Source: Rhynchonema sp. JSB1_4 (Eukaryota; Nematoda; Chromadorea; Monhysterida; Xyalidae). From it: a stretch of 64,000 nt of DNA. The stretch's first letter is position 1. Each line of letters opens with the position of its first letter. A program made the translations under genes and the position numbers. The stretch covers positions 61,525-125,524 of the forward strand of contig JASAMV010007442.1 of the NCBI GenBank assembly GCA_030248065.1. Reading direction: 5' to 3'. Shown here piece after piece: positions 24,633-38,475 of this stretch. The notes beneath the pieces are model-generated. The model saw nothing but the letters and a program-made list of their open reading frames with translations, made no database searches and was not told the DNA's origin.

Positions 24633-27600
24633 AAACATTACTGCACTCAATGGAATTGATATGGTCATCACCGTGGCCACAAACGCAGCCCATCATTATG
24701 GTACGCTGTAGGTGCAGTTGACAAATGACCAGTAACCCATTTTGCTTACAATCCAGGGACAAGTTGGTGTTGTCCTACTGTGAGTTCAAAATGGAGATAA
24801 AATCACTTTTTGCAATACACTAATCCCACGGAATTATTGGGCGAAATCCGATTGCGCCTGCAATTTTGGAGCCTGGAAGCATAAAAACCTCAGGTTTTAC
24901 CACTTTTCGGTTTTTCCCTCGCTACGGTAATCTGCCGTCCACATCACTCTGCGTCACAATACTTTTCTCTCTTTTCATTCATTACAGGATCCCAAACCAA
25001 TATTCCCATTTTAGGGAGGCAAAATTTCGTTCTCAAAACATGACAGTTCGCATTGAAACATCAACCTGACGACCGGGGATTGATGAAGCACTTCTGGGGT
25101 GGAAGGCTGCAGAGGGTGCACACTGCCTCGGGCACTCCATGAATGCTCCGATCAGGGCACAGGGGGAGGGGTGCACTCCCCATGCGATTATTTTCATCAC
25201 TTCAATGGTCACCGATATGTACATAAAATACTGTAAGTCTGCCGTATTGCTCTCAATGGTACTTATACCATGCATGTTGGCATCCACATACCAAAATAAT
25301 GTGCTTTTCATAAATTCATTTTTATTTGCGTCTTTGCACTTGTTCGTGTTTCACGTTGCTTCAGTGTTAAGGCTAATTGTCCAAAAGCGTCCTGACCCGT
25401 TTCAGCCGTTTTGTACGCACCTGGGGGTTTTTGTTGTTTTCGTCACCAGCTGAGGGCTTGCTTCACTTCTTGTGGTAATTCCTCTTACTTTTCGTTTTCT
25501 ATCAAAGTCAAGTGAACAACATGTTTGTGTTTGCATGCCCCCCTTGCTGCTTCAGGGCATCAAACGGCCGTAACGTCAGTCTCTCACGTCTCACCCAATT
25601 CCACGGATCAACGGGCAATCTACATATGTATGTATTGGTCGCACAATGACTATTGTACATATGTGATGCTGTCCAACCCTCTGAACGTTCCCCGCGCAAT
25701 TCATTGACCGCGTGCGTGCGTTCGATTCTTTTGTATTTTCTCCTATTGGTGTCAGGCCCGAAAGCCTGAAATATCCACGGGCAGAACTTTTGTTCTGAAC
25801 ATCGCAGATCGGTATAGTGAACCAAAAACAGCCTCCGTAAGCGAGCGCATTTCCAAGTCCAAATGCTTGCACCACACTGCATTATTCGTGGCCCAGCCCG
25901 TGTTTTGTACCAGGCCTCCAATCGCAATGCCAGATGAAGTATGAGCGGTGCTTATGCAAATCGACAGCTACATAGTAGTTGACGAACACAGAGTCACAGA
26001 ATACAGTGGCCCCTCATTATAGTGAAACCCTGATAGCCACCAGTTTCGGATCTGCCGTTAATATCCCGGCCACCACTCTCCAAATATGCAGTGAATATTT
26101 ATTATGAATGAAAATAAAGTTCTCAATGATGCCGCTATAAAGAGAGTGGACTGTACCGGTACCTGAGTGAGTGCATACCTGGGCGCAATCAATCTAAATT
26201 AACCATTCTCTCAGTTCGGTACAGCATGCCCCGCCATGAACCAAGGCTTAAAATCGTGCTTTAAATTTTATAGTATTGCCGGTTTTAATTGGTTTCACGG
26301 TTATTACCGCCAGATGTATTTGTTCTGCTGTTTTGTCCGTTTAATCTGGTTTTATGGTCAATCCACGTTTGATTACGATCGTTATTAACGCAGATTTTGC
26401 ACCAAGATGTTCACCATCAAAGCCGAATATTGACACCCGTTATGTGTAGCTTTGTTTATTTGTTCAACGGTTTGATGTGGCTTGTTTTCGTTCACACAGG
26501 GCCCGCAGCAGGTTTTAATCCCAAAAGCATCAAATAATAAATAACATTGGCTATTTTGGTTCCTGGCTTTTCTGTTTGCACTTGTGGCATAAAACAAGGA
26601 AATGAGCAGATCTGCTGTGGTATTATGTATGTGAACATTTTCTTCGTAAACTAAGATTTTCACATTCCAAATGCGTTTATAAGTTTATTGCCGTTTTCTG
26701 AGTGAAATCCAGGGTTCATTCATTTGGTACCCGGTAATCTTAGTGGTGGTACCCATCTGGCCACCTCTGGCATGTTGGTTGGTGTGGTGTTAATCTGACG
26801 TTCAATTAGGTCCGTTTCGATCCCAGAATTTGCGCAATTTCACGCATCTGGTGTCAAAATTATATGAACGTGACAACAAATGTAAATGATAATCAGTTCA
26901 TTTCAATGCACCCACCCATCTTGGGGCGTGTGTGCACACCTGCTGGGAGTGCACATGCCCGCACAAGTTGGGCACTGGGCAAAACGTTCGCATGGCAGCC
27001 AAATAATTGGTTGTTGGATTGGTACCCAAATAAGAATCAAAGAACGTCGCTTGTCAAAATACGTCCTTGTTGTGAGTTCCCGTTCATATTTCTTCCAAGA
27101 AAATTCAAGTCGACAAAACAACGGGCACATCCAATCCAACTTCTCTCTCATTCGTCGTCGTTGACGCAATCTTATCGTTGTTGCACATTTGTGCAAACTT
27201 TAGAACAAATGCACACATACACTGATCTCGTTATCGTTAGATGGATACGATCTTTTATGCGCAGTAACCGGAAGAAGTGCACCACCACCGCGATCTTGAG
27301 AGACCAGTAACCACGCCAAATGTACATTTTCCTGTTTACCGTAACGTTGGACCCATTTCTCAAGTTTTTTGCTTCGTCCTGAACTCTAATCGTCCTTTCT
27401 TTGCCACAAATTACAGTGTTTCTTTAGTCCAAATAAAGTAGGATGTTGTACCTATACATCGCTACTTTTACGCTCCGTGCTCGCGCTGCCAAAGTCTGTT
27501 GAACACTCTACACACATTGGCTGCACAGGCTGAAGGTTCCAAGCTGACATTAGACACAACAAAGTGCAGGCCACAGGCCCCAGCAACCACAAGTTCCCAA

Positions 27601-29384
27601 GCTCGTTTAGCTGCTCATGGCACAAGCTTTCAAATGTTTAGCTGCAGATGTTCGTATCTGACAGGCAATGTATGATCCTTTTTGTCCGCTCTTTGTGACC
27701 CCACAAGTAGCTCATCATGTGTTTCTTTGGGCACCAGGCAGGCTGGGGTCTGACGATGCTTTTATACAGTTGACTCATGATTTGAATGGCTGGTCTGACA
27801 CGTTTTCTTTGAAATAATAATACCCAAAACTGGCTGTCGGATCAGCACATTCTGCTGAAACATAAGTATTCCTTGATTTGCACGTTTCAAATGGTTCACC
27901 GTGCACTTTAACCATGGCCCATGCAATCTTTCACTGTCCATGTGTCCCTAAACTGCAACTGACCCCAGCCGCTGTCTGTGTGCACCTACGCGGCTGAAAA
28001 CGGGCACATAATCGCATTCGTGCGCGTTGTTGTGTTGTGCTTCGCTCCTGTCTCTCGCGCCCGCACGCAATTTTGGGTTGGTGTTCGGCACTTGTTGGGT
28101 GCAATGGTGCATGACATACTCCGTAGAAGACGGTACCATCCCCAACGGTACTGTGGCACTCAATATGATCATACAAGGCAGCCGGACCGGTTGCATTTCA
28201 CGTGTGGCCCCGGAACTTTGCAGCAGCTGATCGAATTGAGATAAACTCGTGGCCACAGGCACCTTCTGCTTTCAGGCATATCCGCTGATATAGACCCCTC
28301 TTTATCTATCTCGCCATCCCCTGAATATTAGTCTTTTTCTGAATCAGCAACCTTCTTTGCGTTCGTGGGTATTCCCTCAGCTCTCAGTTACATATAGCAC
28401 ATTGCACTTGCAGTACCCAACCTTTGGTGGTTTGTTATGATTGACCAGAAAAAGTTATCGTCTGTTATGACGTGAAACCCGCTCAGCTCACAAACTCGAA
28501 AGCTCACGAGAAATATTGCAATATATTCATTGTCGAAGTGCGCTTACGCTGCTTGCGGGCTTCATAAGACCAGAGAGAGGGCGATATCTGTCTGTGTATG
28601 ATTTTGTAATAAATGGCCCATATTGTGCGCCACTATTTTGCACTTCCATTTTTTCGCCACTGGCATTGTGGTCACCACATTTCTGCGTGGTGAGAAGCAA
28701 CACCACACAATTTGTCATGCATTGACACCCTAAAAATGAACATTTGTTATCTTGGGGCTGGAAAAATGAACCCCGGAAAGTTCGAAGGCAAAAATCTAGA
28801 ATTGCTTTGCTTTAGCTGAATGCTGGGTAGTATTGTCAAGTCACGCACAAGCGCATGGGTGTTCCGCAGAACTTTTTCGACTGAAGAATTATCATGATGT
28901 TGGTCTCAGTGCCACACCCCGCGTGATGTCCTGCGCATTACCAGCTTGATTTTTCAAGCGTGACTAATTGTTGTCGAAAAGTTTATTGCCATGCAATCCA
29001 GCACACGCACACACGCGCTTGTTGTTGTGGTCGACTAGCTTTTTATGAACAGATTTGCATTTGGGTGAAAAAAAACGGCCAAAAAAAGGCTCTCCGACAG
29101 TGTTCGGGTTAGAACCCAGACTTCCTTGTGGCAATGTCCACCCAAACCCAAGGTTATAGAACATATCAACCACTACCGGTATCATCAACCGGTAGTGGAC
29201 TGCATTTGATACATGAGGGTTCACTTTGCCATCTTATGTGCATTAGGACTATGTATGTATCATGGTATATTTTATCCCGAATGTTTTTATGCGAAAAACG
29301 GCGCCCGACGCCATTGCACCCAAATTAAGTTTATGTTCTTTTTGCATCGAAATGTCAGTTTTAATGGCTCTGCATATTCATTTT

Positions 29385-29592
29385 AGGGCGGACTTAGGTT
29401 GAACACGGAAACCGGAATCCGGAAATAATTCCGGATTCCGGTTTCCGGACGATTTTTTTATTTTTTGCGTTTTCCAGAAATATTTGCGGGTTCCGATTTC
29501 CGGATCATCCACATTCGGAAAGAGATCAAAGTTTTTGCATGTAAATACTTCCGGATTCCGGATTCCGTGCTCAACCTACATAAGTCCGCCCT
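29385..29592. mobile_element. Palindromic element with CCGGAATCCGG arms
   Basis: Ends AGGGCGGACTTAGGTTGA and its complement at 29592; inner arms are runs of GGAAACCGGAATCCGGAA and complements. Non-coding. One copy noticed. Confidence 0.6.
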
Positions 29593-32500
29593 TGTGAGAT
29601 CCACGGCTGAAGCAGTACAATGTTCGGGACACACACGTTGAATTGGCCGCGACGCGCTTACTTACGTAATGAATCGTAGTCGAAATTATATGTGCTTACA
29701 TTCTATTGTTTTGTTCTTGGCCATGGCTTATGTATGTACTTTGTGCGTTGTTTCTTTCTTTTGCAAAAAATACACTATAATTGCTGTGATTCTCTTACTA
29801 TCCCCAAAGAGTCCCGACCTAAACACGAAATTGTCTTGTGGGAGGAATAATTGTGCTTCTAAACGTTGTCAAGTTGTGCAGCTGAGCTTGCAGCCAAGCA
29901 CTTCATGAACGCATACAAATGTGACTGTCAAAATATTTTGACAAGTTTATGCACGCTCACGCAACAGCGCCAGATCCTATACGCACGCAGATAAATCCGG
30001 TCGGAAGTGATAAATGGGCCATTCGGATACGGAATTTATCAAAATGTCAAACATTCGGAAATGCAAAGCGTCATGAATTGTTCAGTACTACTGGTGTTAC
30101 GAGCTAAATCATGCCCTCAGTTGTCCAACACACAGGTGGTACCCGCAAGAATGAGACCTTTGGCACTGGGGGACGGTCGCGGCCCAGAAAAAATATGGAC
30201 GCACCCACCCCTTTGGTACGAGTGCAGCATATTGACAAACACTGCGCCAGGTTTTTGGCCATTCGGTGCCATTGTTTTGATTTATTTAGATTACTTACTG
30301 TTCGTATTTGGCTGGTGGATGGATTCTTTGTACCACAATGCTCACACAACAACCCAAAGTTCATCGTTCGTAGGGAGCGTGCAATTTTGGTAGCGTTTTA
30401 ACTAGGAGCAAATTCCATTAAAAACAGCCTAACTTTCAAGGTTTTGCGGCAAATGTTCACACAGAGCTGTCCTTGGGTTGATGTATGAATGTATGCTCAT
30501 GAAAAGGCCCACGCCACACATGGATTTGACAATTATCACTCAGCATGATTCTCATTGTTGTTGTTTGTTACATTATTGTGCTCGCGCAATATTTATTTGA
30601 GTGCTCTTTTCATGAATTTAGATCATCTTTACGACGAAGATACTCTCAAAAGCGTCTTAATAGTCACTGAAATACTTCGGCGTATGGCTTATGTCGTCCA
30701 TACAAAGTACGTATACATACGTTTATCGTCACTTGAGCCGACTAAGTTCTTCTTTGAAACTTATTTAGTCCTCCTAAAGTGCTTCTTGGTTTCAGTTCGA
30801 GATAAGGACCCATGCTTTTGAATGATCAGCTGTTATGTGCATTTGAGACCGCTTATTCAAAGCGGTTTGAATTAAGCCTGATAGGATTCACGATAACTAG
30901 GTAGATGCTTCTGTGCTTAGGCTTATAAAGCGATTACAGTAACCGCATGAAGCGATTATACGTAATCAAATGAAGAGTTTCGGCCCGATACGAAGGTACG
31001 GACACAGATTCGTCCTTGCTTGGCACTTTTCATGGCACGGAGTTGGTTGCGTGCTTTACGAACTTTAATTCGAGATTCGTCTCTCGGCTTGCTGTGAGAG
31101 CAGTGGTTTGTTTGGCAGCTTTGAAATTCACAGACAGATGCCGCCTCTGCAGAAATGTATGTATGTATATGATCTGGCTTGCGCTCCATGATACACATTG
31201 GTTGCGTTTCGTTGTTAGCAAATTTTTACTATACAAATTCAAGAGCATGGCCCTCGAAAATCGCCATTGCACCCATTTTGTGGGTACTCCTATACGCCAT
31301 TATTATGAGTGTGACCCAACATGATTAGATGTTTCACAAGTGGTCCAGCCAGACGATCAGTCGCCATACGCGGCTATAGTGCGTCACGGCAGATTATATC
31401 CCGAACAGGGCAACATGCAAGGATGTACGTTAAAATGACCGATTGGTGCGTATCCATTTTTCGACTGTCCAATATTTGTGGTGCGATAAGCGATATTGTG
31501 ACGGCGACCAGGATGGAATAGGCCGGCGAACTTCATGTTCGGGATGATTTAGTGTTGGACGGTATTGTGGTGGCTAGACACTGCGGGCGGCTTGCTTGAA
31601 GCCATATTCTTTGTGGGTGGCCTAATTGGTATAACCAGCTTTGTTCAACGAGTTCCCAACAGTATAGTACAGGCTAAGGCACAATGGACTTGAATTTAGA
31701 CTTTGGGTTAGTATGAGGCTTGAGTGAGCCCAGGTCAGCCCCTAAGCGTTCTTGCAAGGTCGCAGCACAAGCCAAGGCCTCAGTGCAAGCCTGAGCCAAA
31801 CCCCAATCCCAACTCTGGTGCGGCTCTGCATTGTGAAACATTAGCATGCTCGTAACATCTTGCTTGCCCTGAGTGAGTGAATGTCACACCAACTACATAT
31901 ACGTTGGCATGGATGGATAAGCTCCTTGTTCGTTCAGTTACGTTACATACAATCCAAAGTTTGTACCAGCTCATAGCCTTCCGAACGTTCTTCTCCCACC
32001 AAGCTGGTCCAACTGTGCATTTACCCCCATTTCGTGTTGGGTGCCTAATTCCATGCATGCTCGCTTGCTTGCAACAAGCAGCTGGACACATTAGCTGCGC
32101 GCCATTAGCGTGCTAACATTGGCAGAAAGTGCAATGTCCTTGTTGTTGTTGTTACATATTACCCGTCATTTCGCCTTGTTTTTACGCCGGCCGAGTGCCC
32201 ATAAACTCACGCGTACCAACGGATGTCAAAACGTGTTTGTACATAAGTTTGTGGCCGAATAATGACGTGCGTAATACATAATTGTCGGCTGCTGCAAATT
32301 TGTTGCCTACGTTTTACACCCCGACAGTGTTGGAAATCTCAGGAACAGCTGTGGTGCTCAAACATTCGAAAAGAAAACAACTGAATCCCGCCGGCACGCT
32401 CTGTGCGCAATCTGTCAAATATCTGCTAAAACTATATACCCATTCATCTTATTCATGCGCAGCGTCGGTGACTACACTCCGGAATTCCCTGGTTTGGACC

Positions 32501-35500
32501 GGAGGAAATATTTGTACCTGTATAGCAGAGTAATGGTGCATAAGCAATAAGCATTAACATAACAGACTGCTATTTTTCGTAGACGTTTCTCCTGTTCCCT
32601 ATAATAGTACATAGTCATTGCGTCCGGTCAGCTTTGAAAAATGGGTGCCTGTCAACTGCAGGCAATGATGTTTCAAGCAACAATCGTGAGATCAAACCTC
32701 AAGCAAGGTTCATATGCATTTTGGGCCCTGCAAGGTAACAGATTCATCTTTTGTTCGGCCCGTGTGTTTCGATAAGATGGATTGGATGGGAATCGAATAC
32801 ACGGAGGTTGTGATTCACAGTTCTTGAAATTGCAAGATTCCATATTTCTGCTCAGCTCGTGAATGCCATTTGAATTACACGTACGTATCTGTATGACCTT
32901 GATGCATCCCGCCCCCGTACGCACTTTGAATGTGATCTTTTTGACCAAATGTTTGCTTTGAACCAGACCGACTGCAAAAAACACGAAATGGAAACACATG
33001 TCTGACCTACCTACGATATCCATTTCATCCCAGCCCCAAATGAAACTTTCCACCGCGGGGCCAGGTTAATGCCGTTAATACCATAATATTTCCCAACACC
33101 ATTTTCTCTCTCTTTTGCTGTCATACTGGCCCGTATAGTTTCGCAGAGGAAATGCGGCAAAATAAGCGAAACGCGTTTTTTATGTTGCCGCCGGCCCCGA
33201 ACGCGCGCAATGGTCATATTTTAGCCAAAAGGTGTATCCGGTCAGAGTGGCTTTGGTGCGGTATCATGCCAATGGGGCGCACCTGCATTGCTTGCTGACT
33301 AAATTGGTGGGTACATTTGGTAGTTTTAGCTGCCAACAATCACTATGTCCACGGAGCAAACTTGGTACATACCCGAACATAGCCCTGGGGGTCACGTTGT
33401 CCGTTTGTTCTTGTGTATAGCTTGTCGCATTTCATTTTCGTTTTTCCTCGCATTATTTCTCTACAACACTCGTTCACAAAAAAACACGTTTATATTTTTT
33501 ACAACAACCCAACAGCGCCAGCTAGCAGTTGTCGCGTTTTCTATCCCATCCCGCTATGCCATGCCGCATGTGTTTCTCATTATTTGTGAATTTCATGCGC
33601 CCGTCATAAAATCACGACGCAAAAACAAGCAGCAACAAGAAGGAACAGCGGCAGCTGAGTTTTTCTTGGGAACATTCAGATGGGTGGCGCTCTGATTTTT
33701 TGGGCATGTGCAATTCTATGAGCACACAAAATCGCGTATGCTACGCATGGCCCGTGCCCAGTGGTGGTTCGGCTTGGGCTTTAGATTTTAGGCTTTGTTC
33801 ATGCTTGTCCTTATGGTTAGGCCAACACTTTGGATTTTGCTTGAACTGCTTATTAGGTCTCAAGCAGACTCCTGACCCCAAACCTAGTCCTATACTAGTC
33901 GTATGGTACCCAAAATCATCGCCCACGTGTGCAGTCGAATAATTGACCAAATTGCAAGGCCCACAAGTGTTTCTGCATCGTAATCGTGTGCGGCATGCTT
34001 TTGGGTAAATCCAATTTTTTTCAACAACGTTCCTTCCCGCACAGTGTTCCGAATGCGAGCAATAACTTGCGGCGGTGGCTAACGCGTAAACTCGTTATAT
34101 TTTGGTGTCGTAGAGGCGGCCACATTTCTGCATATTGGTTCATTGCACCACTCAAAAACACATGTTCGATATTTTAGTTTTCGTTATTTTTTCTCAATAT
34201 GCGAGCATTGTGGTTCGCAATTAAAGTTCAAGCAGCGGTCTCTGTTGTGACGGCAATAAAAAGCTATGGCATTGATTGGTCTGACAGAGGGATTATGGCG
34301 TTTTCACTCTTATTGAAACAAAATTGAAACTTTGAGGCTTACTGCATATCAATTGGGTTCAGTCTAACTGATGCAGCGAACCAAACAATTCAGTTCGCAT
34401 TAGAAACGCCATTTATTATTTTCATCATTCCTTGTTGTCGGTGCTTGGTTTGCGACATATTTAATGAGCCCAGCCCTCAGCCTTGCGTGACTCGACTGTC
34501 ATTTACACGCCAATTCACTATTATTCTGCTGGTGGTACATCGTAAATATTTTGGTTATTATTATTATCTGCTGGTGTCCTTATTTATTGGATTGCTTATG
34601 CTTCTCTAACTGAACACACTCATCACTGACATTGGCTGACCCGTCTGTTTTTCTGTGGCGCATCCTCATTGCTTAGCAATATAACATAAGCTGGTTCACA
34701 GCCGTGAAATGTCTAATTCTCATGGGATTTGGTCGTAATTGGGTTACTATTCATTGAAATCATTCCATATTTGAACCTGACTGCTGATGGTAAGTTATTT
34801 GAATTGATGCACAACCATTCCAAGTTTGAACTATTGCATTGTGTTCGAATTTTCTTTCTTTTCCTCATTTAGGCCCACAACGTAACAACACTTGTACCAA
34901 ACTAGTGAACACGCAATGGTCCGTTTAATTACCTCTACCAGCCTCCCATCTTCACTGGCCACTCAGACACATGCGCGAATACGCAATCTAATTATAACCG
35001 CCCCTGGCCATCGGCCACTAAAAGAAATTTTACCGACACGGAGTTTCCTTAGGTCGGACCGTCAAGACTACCATGTGTGTCTGGGCACAAAGTCCGATGT
35101 GGGTCCAGTGCAAAAGATTGAAAACCATTTGACAGCTCAAGAAAGCCAGGGGATCTCCTCAGCCAGCCATGGATGTGAAGTGACCCTCTTGGCAACAATG
35201 ACCACAAGCGCATTCCCAAGCTTGGAAATGTCACACATTTGGGCACTGCACCATTTGGGAAAAGGCCAAATTTTTTGGTATTCTGTTCTTGAGAAAAGTG
35301 TGGCGTGTTCTTGCTGTTAAGTTTAAGTCCAAATCGATACAAATATGTACATATACATTCCTCCGGCTAAACCTGGAAGTGTATGTAGTTGCCACACATG
35401 TCCATGTAAACAATTGGCATCAGTTGCTCAGCCCCAACTAGTGCAGTGCCCTCTCTAAGCTTCACACCGTCACGAGTTCAATATAAAACCAATTTGGTGC

Positions 35501-36560
35501 GCACGTCTTGTCATCACAACCAGCACTTTGAATTGGAGCGTTTGTCTGTCATTATCACACGCTAAATCTTGTATGAGCCGTGCGAGAAAATTTCGAATTC
35601 CCAGCACCAGTTTGGTTGCAGTGTCCAACGAGAAGATACGCTTGTCTTCTGCCACTAAGCATCATAGCAGTAATATCTGTGGGTTGATGAGGACTTCAGG
35701 CTGTTTTGGTACCTGCCCTGAAGCTCTTCTGTAGGTGCGCAAATTCCAAGGGAGCTTTGAGCTCTTTGTATATTTGCTGATGCTCATAATATACATACAG
35801 TATGTAGCGCACAACGTGCCATAACATACAAACATCAGGTGCAACTTCTGTGTGCATCTGTGACGGCACGGTGTGCCAAATTGGTCACTCGAGTGAGGCA
35901 AATGTGCACAAACAGCAGCACTCATTCATGTACATATGTATACCTACCCACGTGCGTTCCATTAGATGCTCTCATTCGAACGCTTGCTCATTATCGAGTT
36001 TGCCAGCCCACTTTTGTCCAGATGAGTGCAAATTGCCACTAAACACTCCCCTAATCTGAAGAGCCAAACTTACGATCACTGAAGCGCTCATTGTGTGTCC
36101 AAACTTGGCACACCGAAACTATGGTACCGCGGGCCTCACGTATGGTTACTCAATGGCATGTGGTGAATATTGTGGGATGGGATTCGTGAGTAGCATGTGA
36201 AAACCTTGTACCCAGCATAGTGCTTTTCATAAGTTGTTGTATCTGTACTAATAGTTCAACGGACTAATAACGATGCAAACTGCATACGTTTATAGCCTTG
36301 ATGCAACTTGCATTGCAGCGCAGAATGATGTCAAGTTTACAAGCATCGGTCACGCTTCGCATCACAACCAGAGAGCACGACGTGACTTGACCGCATCGAT
36401 CGATTACCGTAAACTCTACCTTACAACTCAATTCATGCGTCGCGCTCAATGCGGCAACGGAGAAGCATGACAAGCGACGGATAAATATTAGTTCAACGAC
36501 AAAACTACTTACAGTATATTGGACGGATTGATCTCAATACAAACTGCCAATCAACGAATC

Positions 36561-37578
36561 ATGAGGCCAGCTGACTGCTACTATCAATGTAGCACCACAC
36601 TGGCGTTGGTGCTAATGCTGGCACAGAAATGTGAGTTTTGAGCGATTCGAATCACTCCAGTTTAGATAGTTCTTGGTGATAATCGCTCCAATTACTGAAT
36701 TAGCTAACATAAATGATGTTTTGTTCGTTTCGTCCTGTGCTCACTGGTGACCGGTGCACCCGGACATCGTCAGTGCGAATGCAGCAGGGCCACACAACCC
36801 AATCCCCATGCACTACAGGCCACTCAATCCGTTGCATGCAATGTCACCAACATTCCTCCACACAACATCACAACGGCGAGGCAGCGCGCAACAAAGAATT
36901 GACACGAAAATGCTTGGATGGCAGAGTGGCCCCGCGTGAATGTGCCTCGTCTGAGCACACACACTGCATCACCAATGTGGAAACTTGGCTGTGGCAACAG
37001 GATGATGGCAGATTACAGGTATACTGCTGCGCACGTACGCGATGTAGGCTCCATGCTGAGTGCTTGATACTTAGATGCACAGTGGCAGCACTGACCCACA
37101 TCGCATACGTGCTCATGCGCAAGTTGGTGTCGATTGCAGCATTCACTTGCACCGAACGGGCACCTCTTTTTGCCCGCTAAAACTCAGTGATCAGTCAGCT
37201 CCGATCCGATCTAGCCTTGTCGACATTAGCGACATTCGTAAAAATCACACTCTACAAAACGTCATCGAGGCAAAACCGGACCGAGCCGACCACCAACTTT
37301 AGACACTGGTCATAAATGTACCAAGTTGGGTCACATTTCCTCACGTCCAGATCCGTCAACGCCGAGTGACGTGGCGTAAGTGCGGCACGCGTCACGACAT
37401 CTCCAACTGCACCGATTACAAATTCGCCGAGTCTGAGGCACCGGGTGGCTCGAAAACGCTGCGCATGTGCGCCTATGGCTGTGACCAGGACGATTGTTAT
37501 GTGGCCGCTGGGCATAAAAGGACACCCACTGTGCTGCTCGGGGCACTATTGCTATTGGTCATTTATGCGATCAGATAG
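36561..37578 (+). CDS. Ly6/uPAR-like GPI-anchored protein
   Basis: Three exons (36561-36630, 36819-37018, 37351-37578) join in phase to 165 residues. The N terminus is a signal peptide (STTLALVLMLAQK). The mature part has many cysteines in a three-finger-like order: IRCMQC, KCLDG, ECASSEHTHC, RKCG, NC, and the closing MCAYGCDQDDC. The C-terminal 20 residues are hydrophobic with no basic tail (VLLGALLLLVIYAI), as expected for a GPI-anchor signal. Such proteins act outside the cell, often on channels or receptors; the closing Cys cluster is reminiscent of nematode ODR-2/HOT proteins, but the partner is unknown. Intron 1 contains a copy of the dispersed hairpin element. Confidence 0.75.
36722..36795 (-). 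repeat. Intronic hairpin element, copy h
   Basis: On the minus strand reads GCATTCGCACTGACGATGTC, then GGTGCACC and, further on, AGGACGAAACGAAC. It lies in intron 1 of the Ly6-like gene, antisense to it. Confidence 0.55.
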
Positions 37579-37904
37579 TGATATCTGGGACATCGGGTGG
37601 GCTCGAAATGATTAAAAGAGCCCACGGTTGATGAAAAATTGTACTTTAGAACACAATGATAATGAGACTTTCTGAAACAGACACTTTATATGAACACTCC
37701 GATTTTGTGTTTTTCTTGTATTTTTGTGTTGTGTCACAGACCTTTCTCAATCACACGTCCAAATCTCAAAACTTGCCTATAATTCTACTGGCTTATGTAC
37801 GATATAGTAGACTCGAGTGTATTGCAGACTTTGTCACATGTTACATGCGCTTTGTGATTCTCTTTGTCCGTGAAAACTGTGAACTTGGTGTAAAATTGCA
37901 AAAT

Positions 37905-37975
37905 GCAAGTTGCATCCTCGCACGCATGGCACTAAGCCTGTTGCTCTGCCGACTGAGCCGCCGGAACGCGGTCTG
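37905..37975 (-). pseudogene. tRNA-like sequence, probably a degenerate SINE head or tRNA relic
   Basis: On the minus strand GGCTCAGTCGGCAGAGC resembles a tRNA D-arm with A box, followed by a possible anticodon arm (AGGC..GCC). The B box is poor (GAGGATGCAAC where GGTTCGANTCC is expected) and no acceptor stem pairs well. Confidence 0.25.
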
Positions 37976-38475
37976 GCGGCTCAATGTTGCACTTATACGA
38001 GTGCATATCACAGTCACAATTCGATATGTAGGAATATTTACAGGGCACCCTGAAAAGAATTCTTGTAAAGAATTCATTCCGAAAGCGAATTCAGTGCATA
38101 CGGAAATGCAGATACGTATTGACCGTACAGAGGGTGTATTGCAAAACTTTCTTCGTCCATTTTTTGTGGGTTATTTTTTGCCCATCAGTAGGAGGGGACC
38201 CCCCAGGAACTACACTGAAACCGAGCACGGTGAATATGAAACTGCATCACACGTTGGCGCAATGATAATTTTTCAATTTTTATCCAAATAAATGCGTGCG
38301 TGAGTCAAATTTAAAAATTCTGAATATGCACAATATAACAATCGAATCCACAATGTTTTGACGGCAATAAAAATATTCTGAAGATTGGCAACGGGATGTT
38401 TATTTATACAGTCCTTCTTGCAAATACAGCGCCAACCCGAGTTCATAGCACGCTGAACCCAACAGATTAGGGGGG

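Larger units (their letters stand above)
24480..36560. other. About 12 kb without a supported gene
   Basis: No frame here shows a family motif or phase-consistent exons. It holds one copy of the dispersed hairpin element (24572-24632), a transposon-like palindrome (29385-29592), a short perfect hairpin near 29169-29197, and degenerate AGGCTTAGGC-like repeats near 31675-31830 and 33775-33900. Long 5' UTR introns or enhancers cannot be excluded. Confidence 0.45.

Noticed and set aside
25508..25927. 139-codon minus-strand frame
   Set aside because: No motif, no neighbouring exons in phase; treated as chance.
37656..38291. 211-codon open frame on the plus strand
   Set aside because: Longest single frame in the intergenic region, but it has no family motif, runs through a tRNA-like repeat relic and has unlikely composition.
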